Shown one piece after another: positions 1-7,324 of a stretch of 64,000 nucleotides of DNA. Source of the stretch: Streptomyces sp. NK15101 (GTDB taxonomy: Bacteria; Actinomycetota; Actinomycetes; Streptomycetales; Streptomycetaceae); contig NZ_JAINVG010000028.1 of NCBI RefSeq assembly GCF_020400725.1, forward strand, positions 1 to 64,000. Direction: 5' to 3'. Position numbers and translations under genes: made by a program. Each line of letters opens with the position of its first letter. Position 1 is the stretch's first letter. A model generated the notes under the pieces. It saw nothing but the letters and a program-made list of their open reading frames with translations, did not search any database and was not told where the DNA came from.

Positions 1-35
1 CCCCCCCCCCCCCCCGGCCCCCCCCCCCCCCCCCC
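1..35. repeat. Poly-C / poly-G homopolymer tract at window edge
   Basis: Fifteen C, two G and eighteen C in a row. On the minus strand it stays in frame with the ABC ATPase gene and would encode a poly-glycine stretch broken by one proline. A run this long is unusual even at 73% GC. It may be a real glycine linker, a slippage-prone site, or a sequencing or contig-end artefact. Confidence 0.9.
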
Positions 36-755
36 GCCAGTCTCCAGGGCCGTCATCCTGGCCGTGACCGACTCCACCGTCGGGTCCGTCAGCTCGCCCG
101 CGAGCCGCCCGTCGACCAGGAAGACCACGCGGTCCGCGCGGGACGCCGCCACCGGGTCGTGGGTGACCATGACGATCGTCCGGCCGTCGTGGTCGACGAG
201 GTCCCGCAGCATGTCGAGGATCTCGCGGCTCGTCGTCGAGTCGAGCGCGCCGGTCGGCTCGTCGCCGAAGAGGACGACGGGCCGCGTGATCAGTGCGCGC
301 GCGATCGCGACCCGCTGCTGCTGGCCGCCGGACAGTTCGCCGGGCCGGTGCCGTTCCCGGCCGGCGAGCCCCACGCGCGCGAGTGCCCGCCGTACCTCCG
401 TACGGGACGGACGGCGGCCGGCGAGCCGGAGCGGGAGGGCCACGTTCTGCGCGGCGGTCAGGGAGGGCAGCAGGTTGAAGGACTGGAAGACGAAACCGAT
501 CCGGTCCCGCCGCAGCAGCGTGAGGCGTCGCTCGCTCAGTCCCTCCAGGGCGACGCCGCCGACCTCCACGGTCCCGGCGGTGGGCCGGTCGAGCCCGGCG
601 GCGCACTGGAGGAGCGTGGACTTGCCGGAGCCGGAGGGCCCCATGACGGCGGTGAAGGTCCCGGTGTGGAAGTCGAGGTCGACGCCGTCGAGGGCGTGGA
701 CGTCCCGGTGGTGCCGGGTGAGCCGGCGGAGCCGTACGGCGGCGTTCGAGGTCAT
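1..755 (-). CDS. ABC transporter ATP-binding protein, MacB/LolD type (3' end cut off)
   Basis: ATPase subunit of a MacB/LolD-like exporter or lipoprotein-type ABC system, acting at the inner face of the membrane. The ATG at 755 opens with MTSNAAVRLRRL. Visible motifs are Walker A GPSGSGKST, Q-loop FQSFNLLP, signature LSGGQQQRVAIARAL, Walker B VVLFGDEPTGALD and the switch histidine in MVTHD. About 240 residues of normal ATPase are followed by a run of GGG codons to the window edge. The partner permease (FtsX/MacB type) would lie beyond position 1. Function beyond 'ABC export ATPase' cannot be read from this piece. Confidence 0.9.
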   Translation of the reverse strand, partial: MTSNAAVRLRRLTRHHRDVHALDGVDLDFHTGTFTAVMGPSGSGKSTLLQCAAGLDRPTAGTVEVGGVALEGLSERRLTLLRRDRIGFVFQSFNLLPSLTAAQNVALPLRLAGRRPSRTEVRRALARVGLAGRERHRPGELSGGQQQRVAIARALITRPVVLFGDEPTGALDSTTSREILDMLRDLVDHDGRTIVMVTHDPVAASRADRVVFLVDGRLAGELTDPTVESVTARMTALETGGGGGGGPGGGG

Positions 756-825
756 GGCTCAAGCGAACCGTTTCGGCCGGCCCCGATCACGACCACCACC
801 GGGCGTCCCGGAGGTAGGCCTGGCC

Positions 826-1647
826 CTACCTCTCCCCTACCGCCCTCACGAACACGTCCAGCGCGTCGAGGGGTTCGCGCCCGCCGAGCAGCGCGCGCAG
901 GTCGTTTCGCTCCACGCCCGTGCCGTCCATGAAGCCGTGGGCGATCGCCGAGTACGTGCTCGCCAGCATCGGCACCTGGAAGGGCACGGCCCCGGAGGCG
1001 GCGAGCGCGGCACGGACCTCCGCGAGCGTGCCGGGGGCGTACTCGGCGCCGAGGGCCGCCGCCAGGTCGGCGCCGCCGAGGGGGCGCTCGCCGACGAGCT
1101 CGTACACCCGGTTCCGGTGGGCGGCCGGGTCCGTGGCGACGGAGACGGCGATGTCGGCGAGGTCCGCGCGGGCGACGGCGGCGAGGCGGCCCCCGCCGAG
1201 GGGGCCGGTGATGCGGTGCTCGGCGTCCGGGGCGGCGATCCAGGTGAGGAACTCGGCGTAGAGGCCGTTGCGGAGGACGGTCCAGTCGAGCGTCGTGGAC
1301 CGCCGGAGCCGCCGCTCGGTCCAGCGGTGCGCGAGCGCGTACGTGAGGTGGTCGCCGTCGCCGGAGAGGCTCGTGTAGACGACGTGCCGGACGCCGGCGG
1401 CCTCGGCGGCGGAGATCGCGGCCTCGTGGCGGGCGATCACGACGTCGTCCTCCCCGTACCCGGCGGATATGAGGAGGAGGGTCTCCACGCCGGCGAAGGC
1501 CGCGGGGAGCGTCTCCGGGGCGTCGAAGTCGAGAGGGCGGGTGCCGGGAAGCCCGGCGCGGGTGCCGAGGACGACGTCGTCGCGGCCGGCGAGCCGTTCG
1601 GCGACGAGAGAGCCGAGGGCGCCGGAGACGCCGGTGACGAGCAGCAT
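826..1647 (-). CDS. NmrA-like NAD(P)-binding reductase (QorB-type atypical SDR)
   Basis: 273 residues. The N-terminus MLLVTGVSGALGS carries the Rossmann glycine motif of atypical short-chain dehydrogenases, and VVYTSLSGDGD matches the NmrA/QorB family. QorB-like members reduce quinones with NADPH and others are redox sensors; the substrate here is unknown. The gene is divergent from an HxlR regulator 73 bp away, the same pairing as ytfG(qorB)/ytfH-type loci, so the regulator probably controls it. The ATG at 1647 is chosen because the Rossmann motif starts immediately after it. It is cytosolic, with no signal or membrane segment. Confidence 0.85.
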   Translation of the reverse strand: MLLVTGVSGALGSLVAERLAGRDDVVLGTRAGLPGTRPLDFDAPETLPAAFAGVETLLLISAGYGEDDVVIARHEAAISAAEAAGVRHVVYTSLSGDGDHLTYALAHRWTERRLRRSTTLDWTVLRNGLYAEFLTWIAAPDAEHRITGPLGGGRLAAVARADLADIAVSVATDPAAHRNRVYELVGERPLGGADLAAALGAEYAPGTLAEVRAALAASGAVPFQVPMLASTYSAIAHGFMDGTGVERNDLRALLGGREPLDALDVFVRAVGER

Positions 1648-1666
1648 GGATTCCCCCTGGGGTCGT

Positions 1667-1682
1667 GATGGCTGAGACCATC
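1667..1682. promoter_or_regulatory. Candidate HxlR operator between divergent genes
   Basis: GATGG-n6-CCATC dyad in the 73-bp gap between the NmrA-type reductase and the HxlR gene, where an autoregulating HxlR protein would be expected to bind. The arms are only 5 bp, so support is weak. Confidence 0.3.
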
Positions 1683-1720
1683 GTGGTCGGACGGACAGGA
1701 GTGCGGAAGGAGGCACATTG

Positions 1721-2122
1721 ATGTCAGAGGGGCACACGGAGGTAACCACCGAGCCCTTGGTCAGCTGTGCCGAGGACTGCGGGGTACGGGACGTCCAGGA
1801 CCGGCTCGGCGACAAGTGGACGGTGCACGTCGTCGTCGAACTGGCCGCAGGGCCACGGCGGTTCAGGGAGCTCCAGCGGCTCGTCACCGGCGTCTCGCAG
1901 CGGATGCTGACGCTCACGCTGCGCCGCCTCGAACGGGACGGGCTCGTCTCGCGGACGGTGTACCCGACGACCCCGCCGCAGGTGGAGTACGCGCTGACCG
2001 AGACCGGCCACAGCATGACCCACCTCATCAAGCAGCTGATCGACTGGTCGCTCGACCACCGCGCGGTGATCGCCCGGTCGCGCGAACAGTGGGACGCGAA
2101 GCACGCGAGGGGCACGGCGTGA
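1721..2122 (+). CDS. HxlR family winged-helix transcriptional regulator
   Basis: 133 residues with the HxlR signature: an N-terminal cysteine (VSCAED), then RLGDKWTVHVVVEL, FRELQRLVTGVSQRMLTLTLRRLERDGLVSR (helix-turn-helix and recognition helix) and the wing TPPQVEYALTETG. The ATG at 1721 follows a good GAAGGAGG ribosome site at 1705-1712; an in-frame TTG one codon upstream is less likely. HxlR proteins are DNA-binding sensors of thiol or quinone stress or metabolites, often regulating an adjacent oxidoreductase, here the divergent NmrA-like gene. Its stop overlaps the next gene's GTG by 4 nt (GTGA), so the two are translationally coupled. Confidence 0.9.
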   Translation: MSEGHTEVTTEPLVSCAEDCGVRDVQDRLGDKWTVHVVVELAAGPRRFRELQRLVTGVSQRMLTLTLRRLERDGLVSRTVYPTTPPQVEYALTETGHSMTHLIKQLIDWSLDHRAVIARSREQWDAKHARGTA

Positions 2123-3240
2123 GCGGCGGCACCACCATCGACAAGGCCTTCGAGGCGCTGTACGCGAGCGACGACGGCTCCCTCGACACGGCGGCCTCGC
2201 TGCTCGCCGCCGACCGCGGCGTGGACGCGGAACTGGCCCGGCGGGGAGAGGAGTTCGTGCGGACGCTGTGGGCGCGGGGCTGGCAGCCGGCGGATCTCGT
2301 CCGCATGGCGCGCCGAGAGCTCGCCGACGAGCACGTCCGACTCCTCTCCGCACTCATCCGGGCGGAGACGGCCGGCTACGGGCGGCTGCCGCACCGCTGG
2401 CAGGCGCAGATCGACGGACTGGACGCGGAGGGCGGACGTCCGGCGGACCGCTTCTCGCGGGCGACGACCGTCCTGGAGCTGTACCGGCTGCTCGTCCGGC
2501 TCCCGCGCCTGGACGCGGTGGGGCCCGCCCCCGGGGAGGCCCTGCCGCCGGCGGTGACGGGCGAACCCCGGATGCTCGGCCGGATCAGGGCGCTGCTCGC
2601 GAAGGCGGAGGCGACCGGATACCCGGAGGAGGCGGAGGCGCTCACCGCGAAGGCGCAGGAGCTGATGGCCCGGCACAGCCTGGACGAGGCGACGCTCGCG
2701 GCGGGCGCGCCGTCCCCCGAGACGCCGGGCGCGATCCGGATCGGGGTGGAGCCGCCGTACGAACAGGCGAAGGCGATCCTGCTCGACGCGGTCGCGACGG
2801 CGAACCACTGCCGGGCCGTGTGGAACGAGGCGTACGGCTTCTCGACGGTCGTCGGCTTCGAGGCGGACCTCGACCCGGTGGAGCTGCTCTACACCTCGCT
2901 CCTCGTCCAGGGCACGGCGGCGATGACGCGGGCGGAGGCGGAGCAGCGGGCGGGCGGGCGCAAGCGCACGAAGTCCTTCCGGCAGTCCTTCCTCCTCGCG
3001 TACGCGAACCGGCTGGGCGCCCGGCTCTCGGCGACGTCGCGCCGGGTGGCGGCCGAGGCCCCGACGCTCCTCCCGGCCCTCGCGTCGCGCGAGGTCGCGG
3101 TGTCGGCCCGCACGGACGAACTCTTCCCGGAGACCCGCACGACGCGGGTGCGGGCGGCGTGGGACGAGGCGGGCTGGAACCACGGTGCGACGGCCGCCGA
3201 CGCCGCGGGCCTCCATCCGAACCGCCCCCACCTGCCCTGA
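2119..3240 (+). CDS. DUF2786 domain-containing protein
   Basis: 373 residues, GTG start overlapping the HxlR stop. The region MLGRIRALLAKAEATGYPEEAEALTAKAQELMARHSLDEATL matches the DUF2786 signature, and the rest is helical and hydrophilic. The family is found in actinobacteria and some phages and has no established function. The coupling to an HxlR gene suggests co-expression with a stress response, but that is inference. No signal peptide or membrane segment is visible. Confidence 0.8.
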   Translation: MSGGTTIDKAFEALYASDDGSLDTAASLLAADRGVDAELARRGEEFVRTLWARGWQPADLVRMARRELADEHVRLLSALIRAETAGYGRLPHRWQAQIDGLDAEGGRPADRFSRATTVLELYRLLVRLPRLDAVGPAPGEALPPAVTGEPRMLGRIRALLAKAEATGYPEEAEALTAKAQELMARHSLDEATLAAGAPSPETPGAIRIGVEPPYEQAKAILLDAVATANHCRAVWNEAYGFSTVVGFEADLDPVELLYTSLLVQGTAAMTRAEAEQRAGGRKRTKSFRQSFLLAYANRLGARLSATSRRVAAEAPTLLPALASREVAVSARTDELFPETRTTRVRAAWDEAGWNHGATAADAAGLHPNRPHLP

Positions 3241-3296
3241 CCCCACCGGCCCGTGGCCCGGGCCGCGCCCGCCAGGCCGGTGCCCACCTGCCGCGC

Positions 3297-3394
3297 GCGG
3301 CCCGCGCCCGGCGGGACGGTGCCCCCCCCCCGCCACCCGCCGCGTGCGGCCCGCGCCCGGCGGGACGGTGCCCCCCCCCGCCACCCGCCGTGTG
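3297..3394. repeat. Two tandem 48-49 bp GC-rich units
   Basis: A unit beginning GCGGCCCGCGCCCGGCGG and running through a C9-C10 tract to CGCCACCCGCC occurs twice head to tail (starts at 3297 and 3346). It leads directly into the palindromic element at 3379. A related but diverged unit precedes the second element near 38361. Confidence 0.8.
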
Positions 3395-3610
3395 GGCAAT
3401 CGTCCCGCTGGGGCGGGACGGGTGGGCACACGGGACGGCGCCCTTCGCGGCGCCTCCGCGTTCCGCGCCTGGACCCGCACCGACAGGGCGCTGTGCACGG
3501 GGTGCGGGTCCAGGCCCAGGAGCCTCGGGCGCCGGCAAGGGCGCCGTTCCGTTGTGCCCACCCGTTCCGCCCCTTGCGGAACGCCTGCCCACAACGGGGC
3601 GCGAGGGGCG
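3379..3610. repeat. Interspersed palindromic element, copy 1
   Basis: Lies in the 534-bp gap 3241-3774, which holds no gene. Nearly identical blocks occur at 38389-38607. The element is built as nested inverted repeats. A left hairpin (GTCCCGC/GCGGGAC near 3402-3419) and a right hairpin (GTTCCGC/GCGGAAC near 3564-3582) are inverted versions of each other, including flanking GTGGGCACA-type sequence. In the middle, CCTGGACCCGCACC (3468-3481) pairs perfectly with 3501-3514. It resembles a MITE or REP-like element; I cannot name a described family. Confidence 0.85.
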
Positions 3611-3617
3611 GGCGCCG

Positions 3618-3677
3618 CCCCGGCGGAACGACCGCCCACCACGGGGGTGCGACGGGTGGGCGGTCGTTCCGCCGGGG
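3618..3677. repeat. Perfect 23-bp stem hairpin
   Basis: Positions 3618-3640 and 3655-3677 are exact reverse complements with a 14-nt loop, and the arms share the GGAACG / CCGCCCACC words of the element next to it. It could act as a transcription terminator after the DUF2786 gene or be a further module of the palindromic repeat. Confidence 0.85.
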
Positions 3678-3774
3678 CGACTGCCGGCAACCCGGCCCTG
3701 CGAAGGCCCCGGCCGCGGCCCGCAACAGGAGGTTATCGCCCGTTTCGTACGGGTTCGCGGATACGCTCTGGGGC

Positions 3775-5856
3775 ATGAGCTGGCTCCGGGCGCTGAAGGA
3801 GACCGCCCGCTCCGGGCTCACCGTCGAGCGGCAGCGGCTCGAACCGGCCGCAGCGGCCCGCGGCGCCCTCGGCCTGGCCCTGGTCGTCGGCCTCTCCCTC
3901 GCCCTCTTCGGCCCCACCGTCGCCGTCTCGTCCGCCTTCGGCGCCTTCCAGGCGGCCATCGCCACCTTCCAGCGCTCCTGGCGCCCCCGCCCCACCCTGG
4001 CCCTGGCCTCCGGCGCCAGCCTCGCCGTCTCGACGTTCCTCGGCTATCTCACGGGCGCCCACCAGGTCCTCTTCCTCGCCCTGCTGCTCGCCTGGACGTT
4101 CCTGTCGGGCCTGGCGTGGGCCGCGGGTCCGACCGCCGGCATCATCGCCTCCTCCAACGTGGCGATCATGCTGGTGACGGTCACGCTCCCGACCTCGGTC
4201 GCCACCGCCGCCGGCCACGCCGTGACGATCTTCGCGGGCGGTGTCGTCCAGGCCGCCCTGGTGGTCCTCCTGCCCGTCCGCCGCTGGGGCGCCCAGCGCG
4301 ACGCCCTCGCGGACGCGCTCGCCGCGGAGGCGGACTACGCCCGCAGGCTGCGCCACGATCCGGTCGCCCCGTTCGATCCCGTACCGCTCATGACGGCGCG
4401 GAGCGCGGCCGCGGTGACGCCCCGCCAGGCCCGCACCCGGCCGCCGGAGCTGCACGGTGCGCGGGGGCTCGCGGAGCGGATCCGCCCGGTGCTGGCCTCG
4501 CTCGCGGACCCCGCGGTCGGCGTGCCGGGGGCGGGGCCGGAACGGGCCCGGGTGCGGGAGCTGCTCGGTGCGGCGGCCGAGGTCCTGGACGCCGCCGCGC
4601 ACGCGATCCGGCACGGCGAACCGGTGGCACCGCCGCCGCCCGCCCTCGCCGCCCTACGCACCCCGGACACCGGCGCGATCCTCAAGGGCCCGTCCCGCCG
4701 GGCGGCCCTCCGCCTGGCGGCGCTGCTCGGCGACGTCGTCGAGACGGCGGACCCGCGCCCGGGGGCGTCGCCGCCCCCGGACGGGGCGCCGCCGGGCCAC
4801 GACGCCCGTACCCGCCCCACCCTCCTCCGGCTCGTGCCGGTCGTCCTGGCGGAGGTGCGTGCCGAGCTGCGCCCCGGCTCCCCGGTCCTGCGGCACGCGG
4901 TCCGCGTCTCGGCGGTCACGGCCGTCGGCTATCTGCTGGGGACGTGGCTGCCCTTCGGTCACGGTTACTGGGCGCCGATGGCCTCGGTGATGGTGATGCG
5001 CCCGGACTTCTCGCAGACGTACGCGCGCTCGGTGGCGCGCTTCGGCGGAACCCTGGTCGGGGTGGCGCTGGCGACGGCGGTCGTCCGGTCGGCGCATCCG
5101 GGCCCGTACCCGTCCGCCGCGCTCGCGGTGGCGTGCGCGTTCGGGATGTACCTGCTGATGCGGACGGGGTACGCGGCGGCGCAGACCTTCGTCTCCGCGT
5201 ACGTCGTCTTCCTGCTCGGCATGGAAGGCGCGGGCCTGACCCAGACCGTGCGGGAGCGGGTCCTGCTGACCCTGCTCGGCGGGGTCCTCGCGATGCTGTC
5301 GTACGCCGTCTACCCGGCCTGGGAGACGCCCCGGCTGCGCGGCCTGCTCGCGGACTGGCTGGCGTCGGCCGGCGCGTTCGCGGCCGTCGTCACCGCGCGG
5401 TACGCCGATCCGGCCGGGCCGGCCGACCCCGACGTGCGGGAGGCGCTCCTGAGGACCCGTGCGGCCCGGGTCGCCTGGCAGGAGGCGGTGGCCCGGGCGT
5501 CCCACGAGCCGGTGCGGCACCGGGGGCTCTCGCACGCGGCGGTGGAGCAGGCGGAGCAGGCGCTCGCGGAGTTCGGCCGGGTGGCGATGCTCCTGGAGGC
5601 GCACCTGCCGGAGCGCGGCGCCCCGGCCGTGCCCGCGGCGGCGGCCCTCGCCGAGTCCCTGCGCCGGTCGACGGAGCGGGGCGCGAAGGAGGTGCGGGAG
5701 CGCGGGGAGCCGCACTGGGACGACCTGCGCGAGACGGTCGCGGCCTGGTCGGCGGGACCGCCGGACCACTTCCTGCTCCACAAGGGCGCCGTCCTGCTCC
5801 TGGACTCCCTGGAGGAGCTCGGGACGGCCCTCATGGAGTCGAAGCGGCCCGGATGA
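3775..5856 (+). CDS. FUSC family membrane protein (aromatic acid exporter-like)
   Basis: 693 residues. It has two blocks of hydrophobic helices separated and followed by soluble regions: roughly residues 25-165 (about six helices, for example ALGLALVVGLSLALFG) and 360-515 (SVLRHAVRVSAVTAVGYLL onward). This is the duplicated FUSC/DUF2955-type arrangement of AaeB/YccS-like proteins, inner-membrane exporters of aromatic carboxylic acids or of unknown substrate. The ATG at 3775 (MSWLRALKETARS) lies 33 nt after an AGGAGG at 3727-3732, too far to be its ribosome site; the transcript may be nearly leaderless. It stands alone between the repeat block and the Zur-type L33/L31 pair. Confidence 0.8.
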   Translation: MSWLRALKETARSGLTVERQRLEPAAAARGALGLALVVGLSLALFGPTVAVSSAFGAFQAAIATFQRSWRPRPTLALASGASLAVSTFLGYLTGAHQVLFLALLLAWTFLSGLAWAAGPTAGIIASSNVAIMLVTVTLPTSVATAAGHAVTIFAGGVVQAALVVLLPVRRWGAQRDALADALAAEADYARRLRHDPVAPFDPVPLMTARSAAAVTPRQARTRPPELHGARGLAERIRPVLASLADPAVGVPGAGPERARVRELLGAAAEVLDAAAHAIRHGEPVAPPPPALAALRTPDTGAILKGPSRRAALRLAALLGDVVETADPRPGASPPPDGAPPGHDARTRPTLLRLVPVVLAEVRAELRPGSPVLRHAVRVSAVTAVGYLLGTWLPFGHGYWAPMASVMVMRPDFSQTYARSVARFGGTLVGVALATAVVRSAHPGPYPSAALAVACAFGMYLLMRTGYAAAQTFVSAYVVFLLGMEGAGLTQTVRERVLLTLLGGVLAMLSYAVYPAWETPRLRGLLADWLASAGAFAAVVTARYADPAGPADPDVREALLRTRAARVAWQEAVARASHEPVRHRGLSHAAVEQAEQALAEFGRVAMLLEAHLPERGAPAVPAAAALAESLRRSTERGAKEVRERGEPHWDDLRETVAAWSAGPPDHFLLHKGAVLLLDSLEELGTALMESKRPG

Positions 5857-5897
5857 GCCCCGCCGGACAGGGGTGACCCACCTCTCATCCCAATTAT

Positions 5898-5918
5898 TGG
5901 CAATGGGATTCGTTTTCA
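5898..5918 (+). promoter_or_regulatory. Probable Zur box
   Basis: TGGCAATGGGATTCGTTTTCA is a degenerate dyad of the form TG..AA.G.....C.TT..CA, ending in the TTTTCA half-site typical of actinobacterial zinc-uptake-regulator operators. It is an AT-rich island 15 bp before a cysteine-free L33 gene. Zinc-free L33/L31 paralogues are classic Zur targets. Position and partial symmetry are seen; Zur binding is inferred. Confidence 0.55.
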
Positions 5919-5933
5919 TTTACCCTGCACGAC

Positions 5934-6098
5934 ATGGCACGCAATGAACTCCGTCCCGTCGTGAAGCTCCGGTCCACCGCCGGAACCGGATTCACCTACG
6001 TCACCCGCAAGAACCGCCGCAACGACCCCGACCGACTCACCCTGCGCAAGTTCGACCCGGTCGCCGGCCGGCACGTCGACTTCCGAGAGGAGCGCTGA
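5934..6098 (+). CDS. rpmG: 50S ribosomal protein L33, zinc-independent paralogue
   Basis: 54 residues, MARNELRPVVKLRSTAGTGF..., standard L33 length. The two CxxC pairs of zinc-binding L33 are absent (no cysteine at all), so this is the C-minus form that replaces the zinc form when zinc is scarce, freeing ribosomal zinc. It is followed 7 bp later by the similarly zinc-free L31, so the two form an operon under the Zur-type site at 5898-5918. Confidence 0.95.
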   Translation: MARNELRPVVKLRSTAGTGFTYVTRKNRRNDPDRLTLRKFDPVAGRHVDFREER

Positions 6099-6105
6099 AG
6101 CACCC

Positions 6106-6360
6106 ATGAAGCCCGGCATCCACCCCGCGTACGAGCCCGTCGTCTTCCGCGACAAGGCCGGCGACTTCGCCTTCCTCACCCGCTCCACGCTCACCGGCGA
6201 GAAGACCGTGGAGTGGGAGGACGGCCGCACCTACCCCGTCGTCGACGTCGAGATCTCCTCGGCGAGCCACCCCTTCTACACCGGCACTGCGCGCGTGCTC
6301 GACACCGCCGGCCGCGTCGAGCGCTTCGAGAAGCGCTACGGACGGCGCGAGGCGCGCTGA
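6106..6360 (+). CDS. rpmE2: 50S ribosomal protein L31 type B, zinc-independent
   Basis: 84 residues, MKPGIHPAYEPVVFRDKAG..., type B L31 with SSASHPFYTGT and the conserved C-terminal RFEKRYGRR. The cysteines of type A L31 are missing. It is co-transcribed with the C-minus L33 gene just upstream. Under zinc limitation it is expected to displace zinc-containing L31 from the 50S subunit. Confidence 0.95.
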   Translation: MKPGIHPAYEPVVFRDKAGDFAFLTRSTLTGEKTVEWEDGRTYPVVDVEISSASHPFYTGTARVLDTAGRVERFEKRYGRREAR

Positions 6361-6438
6361 CGCCCCCGGTGATCGCGTTCCCGGCGGGGGATACCCGCCG
6401 GTAGAACTCTCCGTCGCGTAGCCGCTACGCCACCCCCT

Positions 6439-6463
6439 GTGCACGTGCATCTGCTCATGCATC
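6439..6463 (+). promoter_or_regulatory. Shared 25-nt site upstream of DUF397 gene
   Basis: GTGCACGTGCATCTGC followed by 3 nt and TGCATC. The same 16-mer, gap and TGCATC recur in opposite orientation at 7423-7447 upstream of the ATPase gene. It is rich in TGCA words (TGCACGTGCA palindrome, ATGCAT). It lies 66 nt before the DUF397 start. Probably an operator for the local XRE regulator (inference). Confidence 0.65.
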
Positions 6464-6529
6464 GGCATATGAACACAGCTATGATCCGAGGAAGTTGACA
6501 CCTGCACCAAGCAACTCGGGGAGCTACCA

Positions 6530-6772
6530 GTGCATCATGCGCATCACGCGTACAACGGCATGGCGGCCAAGGAGCTGCGAGGAGTCGTGTGGCAGAAGAG
6601 CCGGCACAGCAACTCCCAGGGGTCCTGCGTGGAGTTCGCCAAGCTGCCGGGGGGCGACGTCGCCGTGCGCAACTCGCGCCACCCCGACGGCCCCGCGCTC
6701 GTCTACACGCCCGCGGAGATAGAGGCGCTCCTGCTGGGCGTCAAGGACGGGGAGTTCGACCACCTGGTGTGA
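6530..6772 (+). CDS. DUF397 domain protein (WhiJ-type small partner)
   Basis: 80 residues, GTG start 6530 after GGGGAG at 6519-6524; an internal ATG at 6560 is the alternative. The core WQKSRHSNSQGSCVEFAKLPGGDVAVRNSRHPDGPALVYTPAEIEALLLGVKDGEFDHL is a complete DUF397. In Streptomyces these proteins occur with an XRE-DUF5753 regulator and a histidine-kinase-like ATPase, as in the whiJ locus, where they tune development. Both partners are nearby here. A His-rich N-terminus (HHAHHAY) is unusual. DUF397 biochemistry is not settled; some members are proposed to antagonise the XRE protein. Confidence 0.9.
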   Translation: MHHAHHAYNGMAAKELRGVVWQKSRHSNSQGSCVEFAKLPGGDVAVRNSRHPDGPALVYTPAEIEALLLGVKDGEFDHLV

Positions 6773-6779
6773 GACGCGA

Positions 6780-6812
6780 GAAGGGCCCCGACGGTTTCCG
6801 TCGGGGCCCTTC
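6780..6812. terminator. Bidirectional hairpin terminator
   Basis: A perfect 15-bp stem (6780-6794 with 6798-6812) and a TTT loop lie between the convergent DUF397 and ATPase genes. There is no T-run, as is common in Streptomyces. Confidence 0.85.
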
Positions 6813-6826
6813 TGACGTCTCCGGCG

Positions 6827-7324
6827 CTACTCCGGTCCGATCCGGAACAGTGCCCACACCACCTTGCCCTGGAGCGTCCCCGCGAGCGGGTGCCAGCCCC
6901 AGCTGTCGCTGAACGAGTCCACCAGGAACAGCCCGCGCCCCGACTCGGCGGCGAAGTCCTCCTCGCCGCCGCGCGCCTCCGGGCTCTCCCGGCTGGGGTC
7001 GCGCACGGCGCACACCAGGCGCGAGGCCCAGCGCATCAGGTGCAGCCGGACCGGCGGGTTCTGGCCTTCTTCCTGCGGCGCGTCGGCGGGCACGGCGTGC
7101 CGCAGCGCGTTGGTGACGAGTTCGGAGACGACCAGGGCCACGTCGTCGAAACGCTCCGTCAGCTCCCAGCGGTCGAGCGTGGCGCTGGTGAACTTGCGGG
7201 CCCCGCGCACGGCTTCGTACCGGGCGGGCAGGGCGCAGGAGGCGGAGGTGGAGACGGCGCCGGGATCGATCGGCGGAAGGCCCTGCCGTAACGGCTCGAG
7301 CACGGTCGATCCATTCGTCCCCAT
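6827..7324 (-). CDS. ATP-binding protein, anti-sigma/HATPase_c_2 family
   Basis: 165 residues from ATG 7324 (MGTNGSTVLEPLRQG). It has the RsbW/SpoIIAB-like fold: VVSELVTNALRH (N-box) and SGRGLFLVDSFSDSWGW (G-box). Such proteins bind ATP and act as anti-sigma or regulatory kinases without a sensor domain. In whiJ-like clusters they accompany DUF397 and XRE proteins. Its upstream region carries the 25-nt site (7423-7447) also found before the DUF397 gene, pointing to shared control. Confidence 0.85.
   Translation of the reverse strand: MGTNGSTVLEPLRQGLPPIDPGAVSTSASCALPARYEAVRGARKFTSATLDRWELTERFDDVALVVSELVTNALRHAVPADAPQEEGQNPPVRLHLMRWASRLVCAVRDPSRESPEARGGEEDFAAESGRGLFLVDSFSDSWGWHPLAGTLQGKVVWALFRIGPE

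Noticed and set aside
2268..5876. 1202-codon open frame spanning the DUF2786 gene, the repeat block and the FUSC gene
   Set aside because: Arg/Gly/Pro-rich with no domain, and it crosses two well-supported genes in another frame and an intergenic repeat.
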